Positions 14,201-29,200 of a stretch of 64,000 bases of DNA are shown piece by piece; within the stretch, counting starts at the first letter, position 1; each line of letters begins with the position of its first letter. The stretch lies in assembly GCA_036583965.1 (NCBI GenBank), contig JAZBQD010000027.1:18775001-18839000 (forward strand), written 5' to 3'. Origin of the DNA: Prunella strophiata (lineage: Eukaryota > Chordata > Aves > Passeriformes > Prunellidae). The position numbers and the translations under genes were made by a program. The notes under the pieces were generated by a model. It was not told the DNA's origin. It ran no database searches and was given only the letters and a program-made list of their open reading frames with translations.

Positions 14201-17200
14201 CATTCAAAAATAGCCATCATACTAAAAAGAAGATTCTTCCCTTTTTGAAAACAGGAATTTGTAAAATTGTTTGTAATTTTTCCCACAGTACCGTTCGTGA
14301 AATAGAAAAATACTACTGTAGTACTGTAGGGAAAGGATAATTGATCAAGCAGTAATAATAATGTTATCATACAGCTCTCAGTATGATGAGATGAGTCAGC
14401 AGAGTGTATTTTCTCTTTTACTGAGAAATGTGAGTTCCAGAGCAGCAGGAAGCACGGAGGTGGCAGTGCCCCGCAGCCCTGCACAGAAGGTGCCGCGTAC
14501 GTACAGTGCCATTGCCTTGGAGCGAGGGGCGCGCGGCGCTCCGTCCCCGAGAGCCACGAGAACAGCCCGAGGATGCGCGCTTTGAGGGACGCTCCTGGCA
14601 AAGCCTCCTCTTGACTGTGACTAACGCCTCGGTTCTGTGACACCTACAACGCGCACGTTTGAGGAGGTCACACTCAATACATTGTTCCACTTCCCATGTT
14701 TAAGTACTTAGCTGAGCATTAGATGTAGTGATCACCCAATCAGAAATAATTCTTGTACGATCCTCCAGAAGCAGATTTCAGCAGAAGAATAGGACATGAA
14801 TACAAATTCAAATGTTTGACATTGAAACAAAACTGCTTATGATTTTTTATGAGCTGACTGTCCTGGGTGTTTGTGGTATGTGTGTGAAGCAATGTTGTCT
14901 TGTATCTCCTTTAACAGGCTGTATTATCAAGAGAGCAATTATGCCAAAAACTGCCTATAAGCTGATGTTAGTACATGGGCTCTCATCACACCATCCTGGG
15001 GAAACAAGTATGGACACCTACAGATGCTTTTGGATATCAAGCACTACTGTATTTGGAGACCTCTCAACTAAAATATTTTGAAGCAACAGAAATGGACACA
15101 ACCCTCTCCCACATCTGCCCATAGTATGATGAGCTAATGTATCTTTGTGTTTTGCTTTTAGCTGTGAGCTCAGTGAGAGGTGATCTCCCTGGAGAGCTGC
15201 AGGGAGCAGGCCAGGCTCTCTAGGCCATGGTGTTGTGTGCATTCCAGGGCACATAACAATTGAAGATTTAGTACTAATATGCTTAAGACCAAGAAAAAAG
15301 CAGTAACATTGAGACCTAAAATTTTCTGACATTGTGAAGAAGCTGTTCTGTGTCTCGTGAGTAATCAACATGGAGTAAATTGAAAAAACAATACCCCTTA
15401 AATTCTGAAGAGGAAACCTTTTCCAGTCTTAAAAATACTAGCAGAATTCATTGCAATATCTATACTTACTATTGCTAGAATGTTTTATCACCATCATTAC
15501 CTTTATCACCTTTCATTACCTATGCAATAGAACAATAATTACCATGTCAAACTTAAGATTTATGAGACAGTTAACCCTGATAGTCACTAAAAACTGGTAT
15601 GATGGGCAACAAGAATGTCACATATTGTGAGAGGAATTCCAAATCCTCATGACCATTAAAATTTGGAAATGGCAGAAGGAGAGAGCACATAATCTATCTC
15701 TTTTGAGTTCAGTCATGCTGGAAAGTCAGTCCTACAGGGCAGTACAAGAAACTTCATTGAACAAGGAACAGCAACTGTGTTTGGGAAGGTTTGGGCACTG
15801 CTGTCAGAAGTAGCAGTATGAAGGAATGCCAAGCAGAACCTTGGGAATAAATGCAGCTACACTGCCAAGAACCCACTGTGCAAATAAGTAGTACTGAATA
15901 GCTACAGAAAGCACTGATAATCACACACAGTAATTATCTCATCTCATCTCACAGGAGACGAACCATGGTGCATCTCCTAACCCAATGCTTCCTTCTGAAA
16001 CTTTTTATCAGTATTCTATCTACTGCCTCCATTAGTCCTGAAATGCTCCATGTTACATTTGTATTTGATTTTTTCAAAGCTAGAATGCTTATAAAACATA
16101 AATAACACCAGCAAAATCATAAGCTACTACATGATGGGTAGGAGATCTCTGTAAGCCCCGGCCAATTTCAGGTGACTTTTGCATGAAAAAATGTCAGTCT
16201 CCCCTGAAACAGGAAACATAGTTTGTGACTGCACTTGGATAAAGCTGAACCTTCAAACTCTTCCAGGTACTATCCAGAATATCCCCACTTCTCAGTAATT
16301 CCTGAAAAAGAACAGGATTATCCAATCTGTACTGTGGTAGGATGAGAGCTTTCTCTCTGTAAGAGACTGCCAGCTAACTGAAACACCAACTGTCTTGTAA
16401 GAGATGAAGAAGGTCAGAGACAGAAGAGAAAAAAAAAAGCAGATGGGTGAGGGATGAGGATTTTTGGCTTTCATTCTTTTCATTAATTCTGAGGATGATT
16501 ATAGTTAAGGTAAAAGCACTAAGTGTGCACTGCTGAGCAGGCTCTGGCAAGGTTTGCTCAAGGAGACGCTGCACCTACAGCTTCTCTGACTGCATGGGTA
16601 CCCGTGCAGAGCAGCCACATCATCTGCATGCAGCACAATGAAACAGAAGTGTCATGCAAACAGTGATCTAACCTTGGCACTAAGCAGCAGCTCAATTCAG
16701 AGTACCACAAGAACTTATGCCTATTTAAGTGCACTTCAAACATAGCTAGACCTCCACCAGAACTCAGACAGTGGCAGCACAGTGAGCATGCCAGGAGCAC
16801 TTGTTCTCCATGGAGAAAGCACTGGAATAGCAAGTAGCAGACCTGGAAACTGAAAAGTAATGTGCTTCCAGGTCTGTGTGATGCATCATGTGCTTACGCA
16901 TTTACAGGTGAATTTATTACAAAATAGCAATGAATGGGGACCTATCTGGCAGGCATATCTAATGAAGTCATTCTTTAAGGCAGGAGTTTTTAATTGCTTG
17001 ATCCCAGATATCTATATAGATACTATTTTTTAGTATCAGTCACATAGTTGCATTGCTTCCCACTTGCACTGCCTTAGCCTTTGATAACTTCAGACAGGAT
17101 TTGTGCTACTCCCAGTAGCTAATTTCTGACAACATCCTGTCTTTAATACTGGTACAGGAACTTGTAGACTGAAAATGAGGAAAATAAATTTTAAAATAAG

Positions 17201-20200
17201 CAAAATTAAAATCTACATGCATTTAGAATATTGAACTGGGACAGTCCTAACTGAAATGTCGTGGAAAGTAACTCATGTGTCTAAAGGAGGAAGAGGTAAA
17301 TATCACACAAATTATTTAGCATCACTCTCTCTCCAGGGGAGAACAAACAATGTAAAATAAGAAGGGAGTTAAAAAGCAAAGACTAGTTCAAGAATTCTTG
17401 TAGCAATGGTAGTTAACTGAGATTAGCTAACTTAATTTAGACCTTAGTTCCCTGAAGTACTGTTCTTAATGTCTTTTATTTAACAGGGTCTGTCTTCTAT
17501 CTAAGAAGATTTTAGATTAAACAAAAAAAATTACATTAAAAAAAGGTAAAAGTATCCATAGAAACTCAAAACCTGAAGCACTCACATGTAAGTAACTTCT
17601 TCATCAATTATTTGCTAATTCAATTTTAAACTTTCTGGAAGTGGAAACAGAAGAAAGCATTTCTATGCAATTAGCAAAGTCTTCACCTTAATGTCCTTGC
17701 ATCCTATCCTGTCTGAAAAGGTGAAAGACTTTGCAACACAGACGAAGATGAACCCGTAAAATGGGATCTCAGCAAGTGGTATCACTTTGTGGTCAGTCCC
17801 CAGTTTAATTAAAACTAATCTCTAGAGAAAAGCTGCACGACAGCAAACAGCTACTGTCCACTGCCATAAGAATATGGGTTCAGAAGGAAAGAAGCTCATT
17901 CATGTAATGGAGTCCTGGGCAGTTCACAAATGGCAGTGGTTATCCCCAAGCAGAGCAAACATTACTCCTGCCACCATCCTCATCCTCCCACACTCTCCTG
18001 TAGCTCTCCCCACAGCATCTCAAACTAGGCAAAGTCTCAGGAAAAGAACATTGTTGATCATGAGTGAGAGGTTCTCAAACCAGGGAGAGACATGAAGTTA
18101 ACATGAAGTCTTTATCCCCAGGAAAAAAATTTAAAATTTCAATATCCAGAGAATGTATACATATTACCTCTGATGGCTTTTGAGCCACAGAAATGGCTTC
18201 TATTGCATGAGAGCCTAGCACGTAAATAAAACATGTTCTTATTAATGTGGTATGTTCCAGGCCAGCTGACAGCTTGTTTTGTTTTGACATTTTACAGAAA
18301 CTTACTGAATGGATTATTTTGAAGATACACATTCAGCATCTAAACGCTTGTTCAAGCAAATGAGACTCTGACCTCCTTACGACAAGATATCAGTGGAAGT
18401 AGCTTAGACATATTTGGTTCAAAAAAGGCATGTGAGACCATTCTGAAAAGAAATCTTCTTTCCCTTCAAGGAAAGGAATAAAAAACCCAGGACTAGCAGC
18501 AATTCTTACTAAAGAACAACTTCCACCATGTTCAAGTGAATAAGACAGATGGGGAAACCTTTCTTATGCTGAACATGAAAAAAAATTATCAGAATGAATC
18601 TGGAATTAGAATAATACCACAGAAAAATACTTTTGGTGCCCTACCCAGTGTAAAATTGTTTGCTATCTTCAAATATGGGCATAACCCAATAGATTTTAAT
18701 GAATTATGACAGATACAGTCATTAGAAAAAGAAAACCTTCCTTTAAACTTTGCATTACTAGTTCAAAGTTTCCCCTTGGTAAAAATGTCTAAAATATTTT
18801 CTGTATTTGGTTATGCTATCTATTTCAGTAGTTTTTTGCTCATAAAATTAGTCAATCTTACCTAACATATAGTACAACATCATCTTCAAAAAATATAAAC
18901 GGTTATCACAGTAAACTAAAATCAATTTTTTTGTGATACTTAAGCAAAAAGGCTTGGCATAACCCAGGAGACTCTCACTAGCATGTTCTAGTCTAAAATC
19001 CCATGTGCTCTGAAAAAGATCATGGGGTTAGTGCAGTTACTGTATGGCCCACTGCTACTCTCACTCCCAGGTGGGTACCCTGTGCTAAGGGCTGGCATGT
19101 GTCTGATGACAGAAGCCCCACAGCTGACCCAGAAGGGACTGCATCCCACGCTCTACACCAGGCTGAGGACATGCCACAAACAAACAGGATAAATGCCACT
19201 TGTACCTGAATTGCAAAGCCCCTTGGGCCAGGGGTTAGACTTTCTTTCTAAGCATTCTAAGAACTTTCTATGTTCTGTGGAATATCAGGCACAGTATTAA
19301 TCACATTTACTTGAGGAACACAAGGGGAGAGAGGCCTCAGATCTACTCAGCCTGACTCTATGGGCTTAGCAGCAGCTACAGCAGTGAAACAACGACATGA
19401 AGAGTCTCCCAAGGGGTGTCACTGAATTCAATTCTTTCCTTCTTTCTCTTTCACTGACATGTTTCTTTATTTTAAATCTGATTACCTTGGCACTCTTGTC
19501 AGGATAGTTTGTGATCATCCTTCCAGGAAAGCTATGTTTTATTGAATTGTCTTTTAAAAAAGTCAGACATTACCTTTTCTAAAGGGCTTTCTACTCTGGG
19601 TATGCTGATCATGGGCATCTGGGTCAGATTATCCAGATGAGAATGTTCATGTTCTGGCTGACGTCCTCTGAAGTTATTTACCACACAAACAACCTAGAAG
19701 GGATTTGAAGATAAACAGAATACCTAAGGAACAACTCGTTTTTTCAAGCTTTGATCCTGACAATTATCATTAGGCAGAAATGACACCAGCTTTAGTCACA
19801 GCTTTAGAGCAGAAACACTGAAATGTGAAGTTCATGTTTTACAGAAAATCCTTAATTAATATTTCAAGACAAACGACTTTGAAGCGATTTATTGGAATAT
19901 GCATCATCTGAGAACCAAAGAAACCTCTTGTCTAAAAGAAAATTCATTACTGAAGCTGCACAATAGAACACAAGTTATTATCAATCTCATTAAGAGATGT
20001 CTTGCAGCATCACATGGCATTAACCTTTAACTCCTGGGAAGGCAGGTGCCATTTCAGTTTTGATCAGCAAAGGCTTTCTCAAATGAAGAGTAAGAAATGG
20101 AATAAGAAGGCAAGGACCATATCCAAGTCTGAAAGTAACTTCAAATCTGCTCAGGGCAGCAGATTCTCACACAGGGACTTTGTAAGGTGATGTGTAACAG

Positions 20201-23200
20201 TTTATGCTTCCACTAATTACAGCACTCAGCTGAGCAGTAATGTTTGTAAACTGCATTTTCTTCAGAACACAACTAAATTTGATGTCATGGTACTGGACAC
20301 TTTTGTGTGGAAGGGATCATTTGGAAATGCAAGCAGATGTATTTTAAAGGATACTTGCAGCTACCCTTGCATGAAAGGTGGGTGAAAACATCCACCCCAG
20401 CCATGCCTGGGAGGTTCTCAGCCATGCTTTCAGATCCAAGATCTCGAGACCAAGACCCTGTGATCCAAGAGTCAAGCTCAAAAGTGTTTTCATGGGGAAA
20501 AACTTCAAAGGTGTATTTAGTACTATTACAAGCTGCCAGGCAGACAAACCTACAGGCATTAAACTGCAGTGACTGTTCCATTCTATAGTCTTGCACTGCA
20601 GATATTAGTGAAGGTGATTAATAGATTAGAAATAGTTTTCTGACACAGACAGTAGTCATTGGCAACTGCAATTAACTATCTGGTTTTGGAACACAGCTCC
20701 AGAAAAGGAAAAGGCTAAAGAAAGACTTTTGGATACAGAATAATATCAAATTTCAACATAAACCTGAATCACTTTGAAATAAATTCATTAGAGTTATTGT
20801 AAAGCCAGAAAAACAAATGCTACCTATTCTCTGATCAGTGAGGGTACCACTGTATCGAATTTAATACTTTATCCATGAAATCATAACTGTGTGTTATTCT
20901 GAGGAATATGTACTTCCTGCATGTGGGCCTTGCTGCATAAATTACTGCTTGAAATGCTACAATCTGGTTTATATGGAAGTCAAAAGAGATAACTGGATCA
21001 GTCCTTTTCTGACTTCACATTTCTGAGTGTATGTAAATATTACTAAGGAAACTGATGACTAATTAAAAAACTAAGAAACATATATTTTGTTATTTAGTTG
21101 TCTGAAGGCTTTTTAGAGATAAAAACTTATACATTGATTTTTTTCAAACAGAAGTGACACAGACACACACTTACCAAAAATACTGCTATAGATATTCCAA
21201 TTACAAATCCTGCTATTACATCTGACCAGTGATTTCGATACTCTGCTACTCTGTTGATTCCAGTAAGGAAGGCCAAGCACATTAAACCCAAACACAGAAC
21301 AGGTTTTGCAAGCCTTGTTCCTCTGGCTTTCACTGTGTTGGTGATATACATCTGAAAATTAGAAAGGAAGAAAGTGTAAGACAGATGGATGTCTCCCACT
21401 AATTGGTGAATAAAAGCTCTATATTTTATTTAAATAAACTATGTGTATTTGGTGCTTTTTTTCTGGAGTGGGGGAGGGTGTAAAGAAACTAGGAGGTAGA
21501 GTAGTAAAGATAAACCCTTTTCCTAGGGATACAGAAAAAGAATCAGACCATACAGCAAAATTGCATTTTATATGAACCTGAAAAGCCTACAGAAAGTCTG
21601 AAAAATTGGACAATCCTATACAATCACTCTCAGTTTGTATATTTATTTATTAATGCATAGAAGTAAAGAGAGTGATTTTTCACTGGGCTGTGTTGACAGT
21701 AACAGAAAAAGTATTTACTCTGAAGTACTACTAGTACTATTACAAGCTGCCAGGAAGAGTAAAAAAGGGAATACATAAAGACCTTGTTTTTATTTGCAAA
21801 AGCCTTTCTTCCTTATACACCACTTCTTTATGTCAGTAATTAGTGACTTGTCAAAAATCAGTGAAAAGGTAAAAAACCAGTGTCAAAGAGCAGTGAAAAT
21901 TGAACTAAATGCCAGCATCTACTTTCATAAACATAGTTTCAACCAGTGAATATAATAGTTTCAACCAGTGCTGAACTAATACAACCCCGTGCTTCACACA
22001 AACCAATCTAAATGCTGCAGGTTTTATGCATCAGACTGAGAAATCCATTTGTCCTGCTGCATTCTAATTCTCCCTGTGCAATACTATTGAATTAAAAGCA
22101 GTGCCTGATAACAGAGCAGCTCTTCTGCCCTAAGAGTGCATTAGTGACTACCAGGTTTAACTCAGCACTTTCCAAGCTCTGATGAGCCAATGGAAGAAAT
22201 TAATACCAAATATTTGACTTTCCATTCTCTTGAATCTTGGCATTAAGACCACTTGCAACACCCCTCCTCCCCACCCTCAAAAAAAAAAAAAAATTATACT
22301 TCAACAAGATTTTTGACAAAAGAAGTTTCTACTCTCTGCAGAAAATGTTTTTGTAATTAAACCACTGAAACCCTAAATCTTCAAATTTTAAACAGGATTT
22401 AAGTTTTTGAACAGAAGAATGCCAGTATTTCCTATGGGGTTTCACTGGCAATTCCAAATTTTTAATGCCATCACTTTGGACTGCAAAGGAAAACAGATGA
22501 GTCTGCATTAAAGCACCAGTACCACTTCTGTGGCCAACAAATGGGCAGTCCTTTGGGTTTGTTTGGGGATTTTCTTGTACTGTCTGAAACTTTGGTGGAA
22601 TTTACCAGGGAATTAGTTTACAATTAGCTGCAATAATCCGGCCAAGAAGCACTTAAGAGTGTGTGGTTATAGTTACAATAAATTAAGTGGACAAGTAGTG
22701 GTCAGTGCTTGCCTAAAACATCTAACAGTAATTTTGTTCAAAACAATTTGGAAAGGTCCAAACCACATGGAAAGATCCACGGTCTAGAGGATGAAACAAA
22801 GCTTAATCTTAAAGTAACATCAGAGAACTACAACTCAAAAATTCAGAGCATTTTATATGAACAGGAAACTAGCAGAAAGATTTCCACTAATTCACACAAA
22901 GCAAAGGTTTGGAAAAAACAGTGTTGGGGTTTATCTTCAAGCCACATTTCCTCTGCCTTCTTCCTAGACCATTTCAGAAGCAGTTTATTTTTTTTTTTTC
23001 TGATTATTCTTTTATCTTAGCTCCTCATATTTTTGCAGGCTGTCTTCAGTGAGCTACTCTTACCATGCAGAAAGGTGACAAGAGAACTGCAACTTTAATA
23101 TCCAGCTTTTTAGCCCCACTGGTTTTCTCCAAGCTATAGACAGAGTAGTGCACACTGCATGAATTCAGCAATCATCTGTTTTAGCTGGTCTCATTGCTCT

Positions 23201-26200
23201 ACTGGATACTACCACCATTATCCACATTCACACTACATGTTAGGACAGCTGGTGCTACAAACACCACTGGAATATTTTTAATACACAATAAGAAAATCAA
23301 ATTTCAAATACAGCCTGGGTGAAGTTGACATAGGGGAGTTAGTAGGAAGCTATCCTGCATTTAATTCTGTATTGTGTTATATTAAATTGAAATGAATACT
23401 GAGAAGGAAAAACTTGTTTAAGGCAGGTCATGGTGACATATTTCAGTTATCTATAACAAGTGGTCATTGCCCAAGAAGATTATATCAATTTTTAATAAGC
23501 CAAAACACATTATAGTACAAATACTTGATTCTGCAATACTTCAATCAAATGTCAACATTTTTAATACAAAGCTGAACCCAAAAAATGTTCTGCATAAAAT
23601 TTCCTGAATGCTTTTACAACCAAGCATGTCCTTCAAGTCCCTACTCAAAGCACTGAGGAAAAACAAGCACAGATTCATGGTGTGCCCCACATGAGCAGAG
23701 ACCTCCATTTGCCAAGTCCCCTCCTTATATGAGCAGTCATGGTTGCCATGCCCAGCTCATTATTCAGAATAACCTGAGGGTTCTGCCAGCATAGGTACCA
23801 TATCTATCTTTCCTTTAAAGAACAGGTACTACTCATGTAAGGAATAGCATTATATTACAATACAAGAGAATCAATAAAAACAGGCCAAACTCTCCTGAAA
23901 CAGTGTCACAAAAAGTCTGTATTTGCAAAATTCTACATAGCAAATATAGCCTCCTCCAAGGCAGCATTCACAGATACCCATTTTTAAACTTTGCCTCTTG
24001 CAGCTCTAGTATAATACATTAACAGTCAACTACCTGATTTACACTAAGAATAACATATAATTAATCAGCTGCTTTCCTCTTGACTCTGGTAGAAAAACTA
24101 TAAACCAGCACACTTAGTAACTGACAAAGAATAAACAACCTGAAAAGATGTTTCACTCACTTTTAATAAATAATAAATGCAGCATCAACAAAGGAAAATA
24201 GCTCAGTGATTTAAAACATTAGTAGGAATGAATGACAGTATAACTTTTTACAGGGTGTTTACTGAACAACTTAATCTCCTTTTCTTTTAAGAACAAAAAC
24301 TGGGGGAGGAGTTTTCCAATGAAACAAAACTTTTACATTAGTCAACAGCAAGACCAGCAGCAGAGATTTTGTATGTAAGATCAAGGACTGATACAGTAGT
24401 TAGAATTAATATAGAAGGCTGCACATTCTCCTGCAACATCAGAACTGTAGTGAATCTTCTCTCAAAGGACTTCTGCTATGGCTGTTCCTTTTTTCTGAAA
24501 TAATATTTTAGTATTAAAAGATCTAGAGCTGTCAGCAGTAAGCAGACACAGGCAGAAAGTCATGTAAGGAGGTGGATTGTTACCTGATTACACAATATAA
24601 CAATATTTACTATAGTTTCAGAAAAACAAACATTTGACCTTCAGTCTTCAAGATACTAGAAGTGAAGCTGTAAGAAAACCTCAAATTGAAAGAAAACCTT
24701 TAATTGAAGTGAGTTTGAAAATATGGATTTGAAAGAAATTATCACCTTCACCACCAAAGACAAAGCAAGCTACCTGTGAAGTTTCTGATGTGACTGGCTC
24801 AGGCCATGGTGTAAGGAACAATCACAGCCTTGGCATTTAGCTTACACTGGGAAAGTACTTCAAAAGTGTCAGGTTGCAAGTTTCATGTCCTAAATCTAGT
24901 ACAAATAAAATAATTCCAAAACATGTTAAAAAAAGAACAGGAACTGTATGTAAAGTGCAGGACAAAGTGGATTCCTGGGCTATGCTGCAAACTCCTTCTA
25001 GGCATCTTTCAGCTATCTTTAGGCCCACCCACACCAACATCTATGCACACAAACACAGGTGTAACAGGTCTCAGAATCCCATTTTAGTTACATTGGAGCT
25101 ACACATCAGGCTGGGTGCTCCAGCCAGGAGGGAAGATAATTTTCCTTGCTGATTTCATCAGCCTGGGGCCCAGGGATACAGGTAAGAAGATCCCTTCTGC
25201 ATCTGCTATTTCATTTCTCCCTGATTTAGATGGCCTGGGAGACTGACAAAGACCAGTCTAGCAGTGGGCAGTGAATAATGACTCATAAGGCAACAAGAAG
25301 AATGAAGGAAGAAATCATTCTACAGGCACCCATCCCAGGCAGCACTTCAAACATAAATTATCTCATGTTTTCTTTTGCTTTTACAATGGGCTACCATTAA
25401 AGAAATTATCTTGGAACGATTTAAGTAATGTAAGTAATGTTATAAACATTCCACCCAAGAATTTTCAATATTCATCAGACCTATACAAGAAAAGAGACAC
25501 TCATATGAAAAAGCTGAAAAAATAGTGGGCTGCTGTAGTCTATATACAGCTTCAAGTGTTTAGTTAGAATTCAGTCTGACAATCCAAATTTTTTTCAGCT
25601 TCCTTTGGTAATAATTAATGGGTCAAACTATTTCTAGAGCAAACCAAAGTCATATCCTTGAATCATCTGGGTCCTTCTGCAACTGTCCACTGAAGGTTTC
25701 TGTTAGTGTTTCTGAAGCCTCCTCCAGCTTTCTCTGTATGTTTCGATCTATTTATGACGTTAGATCAAAATCAGCATTCAAAGTCAGGAGCTGGCTTGGC
25801 AAAAGGAAAAGAAAGCTCTAGAATTCTGGACTGTACTATTAATTTTCCCACTACTAAGCTCCCCACAGCTGTAACTGTAAAAACAACTGGAGAAGGTAAG
25901 AGGCATCTTTCTCTGTACCAAGACCATAAGACACCTATTAAAAAAGCTGTTTTCTTGAGGATTTGAATTGTAACAAAGAGCTGACTGACATGAAATTTAT
26001 AGAGGTCTTTAGATAAATTCCTGGATCAAATGGTCATATTAATTTTATTATTTGGTCTGAAAGTAACCAATGCACTCAATTTGTGAAGCTCATGACATAT
26101 GTTTTATTATCAGTATTGAGGGATACTTGCTGCACCAGATACTGAAAAGGAATTCCACATTCCTAGCACTGTTCCTAAAAGGCAGCCAGAAGAATCCTTT

Positions 26201-29200
26201 AATTTCCTAACAAAAGAATGGACAACAAAGTCAATGCAGTGAGGTGGCTCTGCTAGTCCTTTTCCTCCTGAACACTCCCTTAAGTCTGTCTGAGAAGCCT
26301 ATCATGCCTTCACCAGCTGCCCATTTAGCTGGCAATCTAAAGGACAGGTGAGACTACACCTACACCTATAACTGGATCAAGGAGTGACACTGAGGAGAAT
26401 GTCACCATGCTGCCAGCACTGACACCCAGACTGTCTTGTTGTCTTTTCCCAGTGACTTATAAACACACTGAACAACAAAATCAATGCAAGCAAGATGCCA
26501 GGAGTAAGAGCCTTGCAGAAAACATGGTCATGGGCCAAAGAAAAGCTCTGCAGAGAGGAAAAAACTATTTGTAGGCTTTACAATCTGCTAGTCCTGTCTG
26601 AAGTCATAGTGGAGGCCAAGGGTTCAGAGTACAAAGCAACAAAAGCTGCCTACAGACTTAAGGGCTGTGTCAACTATGAAGACATTGAAGCCTGTTCCTC
26701 TATCATTACAAACCCAAAGCAAGTCTGAAATGTGTGCAGTAACACAAAGTTCAAACACTACCCTACTCAACTGCTTTTGTGCAATGCAATAAGAATAACA
26801 AAAAAAGGGCAAAACTTCATAGAATTAAAATTTCCCTTAAACTACACCTAGCCATGACCAATCCCCTAGGTCTGCAGTACCAAAGGATAACTGTTAGTCA
26901 CAAGTCTTAAATTTAAATCTATGGGATTAGGCTGACTAAATCTTCATATATCACTCTGAAATCCTAACAAAAAAAAGACTCATGACTCACTTCCTATGTC
27001 TCAATTGTGGAAAACACCCCAAGTATGTGCACACTTGGCTGCTTCAAAACTTACCTCTAATTGTCCAGGCTATGTCAGCTTATATTTATCAAAATGTGTC
27101 TTATACAATTATATATTGTTTAATAAAGTTGCAGTGTTTGTCTTAATACCTACATAGCAAGTATTGTTCCAGTTGAGAAAGGGTGAATTGCAATGCTGGT
27201 AAGAAATGAAAGTAGAGGCAGTCAACTTATTAACCCAACTCAACCAAAACCAAACAAACAAAAGATCTCCAATGAGATCAGAGCAGACACCTAAGGAAAA
27301 ATCCAGGCACCAGCCAGATTAATCAGAGATTTCAGAACAGATTTACAGTAGTTCATTTTGAAAACACTGGTACACTGGAAACAAACCTGAAAGTCTGAAG
27401 AAGAAAGGCAATGCACCTGTGTTTGGAGCAGGGTAGAGAAAACACCTAACCACAGCACTGCCATTCAATATTTCCATTGCTAAATCTCTCTTGATAGGTA
27501 CTGGAAGTAATGGAGGCAAACATTACAAAGCTCTAAATACTAGCAAAACTGTTGAAAACGACTGTACTTTCAAGGGAATTCTGAGTTACCATAGCAGCCA
27601 CCCACTCTCAAAAGGGGGAAAAGGGGAAAAATGGAAGACTCAAGAACTTAGAAAGAAGAAGCTATTGTTAACAAGACAATATGCACAGATGCTAGGTGAT
27701 AAGGATGTGGCTGCACCTAAATGGAACGAGATAAGGGAATTATTAGATAAAGCATAGGCTTTGTTTCTAAATTGGTTGATTGGTGAAATCACACAAGTCT
27801 AAAACATTTACTTCACCATCTCAGAAAGCAAAGACCCTTGGGTCAGCTCTTTGTGTGTTTTTTTTTTCCTTTAAGCTGGTTTTGTTTTGTGCCCAGCTGG
27901 CTGAAATAACCAGGGAGGATTCCATAACAATCTCTCCTTCTCTCCAAAATTTCTGTTAACCAAAAAGAAAGCACATATTGTAGCAAAGATTATATGCTAA
28001 TGAAAAAGTGAGTAATATATGGAGGTCTTTATGTCCATGCTCTCAGTAACTGTTGTGGCATGGCTCATAGAAAGACTAGGCTACTGTTTTAAATCTTCTA
28101 CTCCAGTGAACAGTGATGAGAAAATTGTTATTTAGGGCCAACTATCCTGATAAACATCATGTCAGTGTAAGGACATGACCCCAAATATTGGAACACTTGA
28201 AATTTTTTTTCCCTTGGAGTGTAATAAACAGTATTTTTAGCTTCAGTCATGCTTAGGATTTAAGAAAAAAACAAAAAACAAAACAATGAACCTGACAATA
28301 TTCTAACAAGGAGCTACTACAGGAACTCAGAAGTCCTGAGAGTAGTTAATAGTGCTTTAGTTAAATGATAGCAGTGTCAAGCACCATGCAGCAGCAGAGT
28401 AATGACACAGGATATATTAATTTCTATAGTTACTGAAAGAGCACATAGTAATGAAATGGATCTCAGCAGCTTTAATTTTTTATATTGCTAACTGTATATT
28501 GACCACAGACAAGGTTTGCATGAAGTATTCTGCTCATGTCAAAAGCCACTTATATTAGATATTAAACCTCACTGATGTCTGCTTTTTTTAAAAAATGTAT
28601 TAATACTATTTTACTTTCTGCTTTGCAGTAGCTGAATAGCTGGTTTCCTAGTTACTCTGACTCTTGGCAACAGTAGAAATCCAACTTTACAGATGGATCA
28701 GAAATATAGGAGCAATTAAAATGAAAAATTCTGAGTATTTTCTAAAATAGCTTGAATCAAATTTAGAGTGTTTCATCCTTAGATATCTCCCCAAATAAAG
28801 ACAATACTAGTAGAAGACTTGTACTTGCCTCAAGTTAGAATAAAATATTATTGTTCATCTCTTATTTGCAAACACTTGCCTGTGCTAACTGATGATCATC
28901 ATCTCTTAAACAGACATTGCTCACAAGGAACCTGGTAAATGTTACCATCAGTGCTGCAGATTTTAAGCAACTCTTTCTAAAACCTTGTGTAGAAGCACTG
29001 AGTTGACACACTGAGGCTGGGATCTTTGCCATGTGGTCAAGTATCAGGTTCCAGATCAATCAGGAACTAAAAGTTGGCTCAATTGTATGTGCTCAAAAGC
29101 AAAACCCACTCACACACATGCATATCTACATGTCCATATATACACATACACACACCTGTGGGCAGGCCACTGTTCAAACACTGAGGGAACCTAAGGGCTG

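Noticed and set aside
14170..14690. Overlapping 157- and 90-codon minus-strand frames in a GC-richer patch
   Set aside because: The patch is open on both strands at once, with Arg/Ser/Cys-rich low-information translation. It lies within intron 5 and does not join in frame to PLPPR5 exons.
26495..26728. 77-codon plus-strand frame with protein-like composition
   Set aside because: No recognisable domain or conserved motif; the length is within chance expectation for this many kilobases.
27491..27757. Lys-rich 88-codon plus-strand frame as a possible small gene
   Set aside because: I recognise no family, it lies antisense within intron 3, and there is no promoter, splice or composition support.
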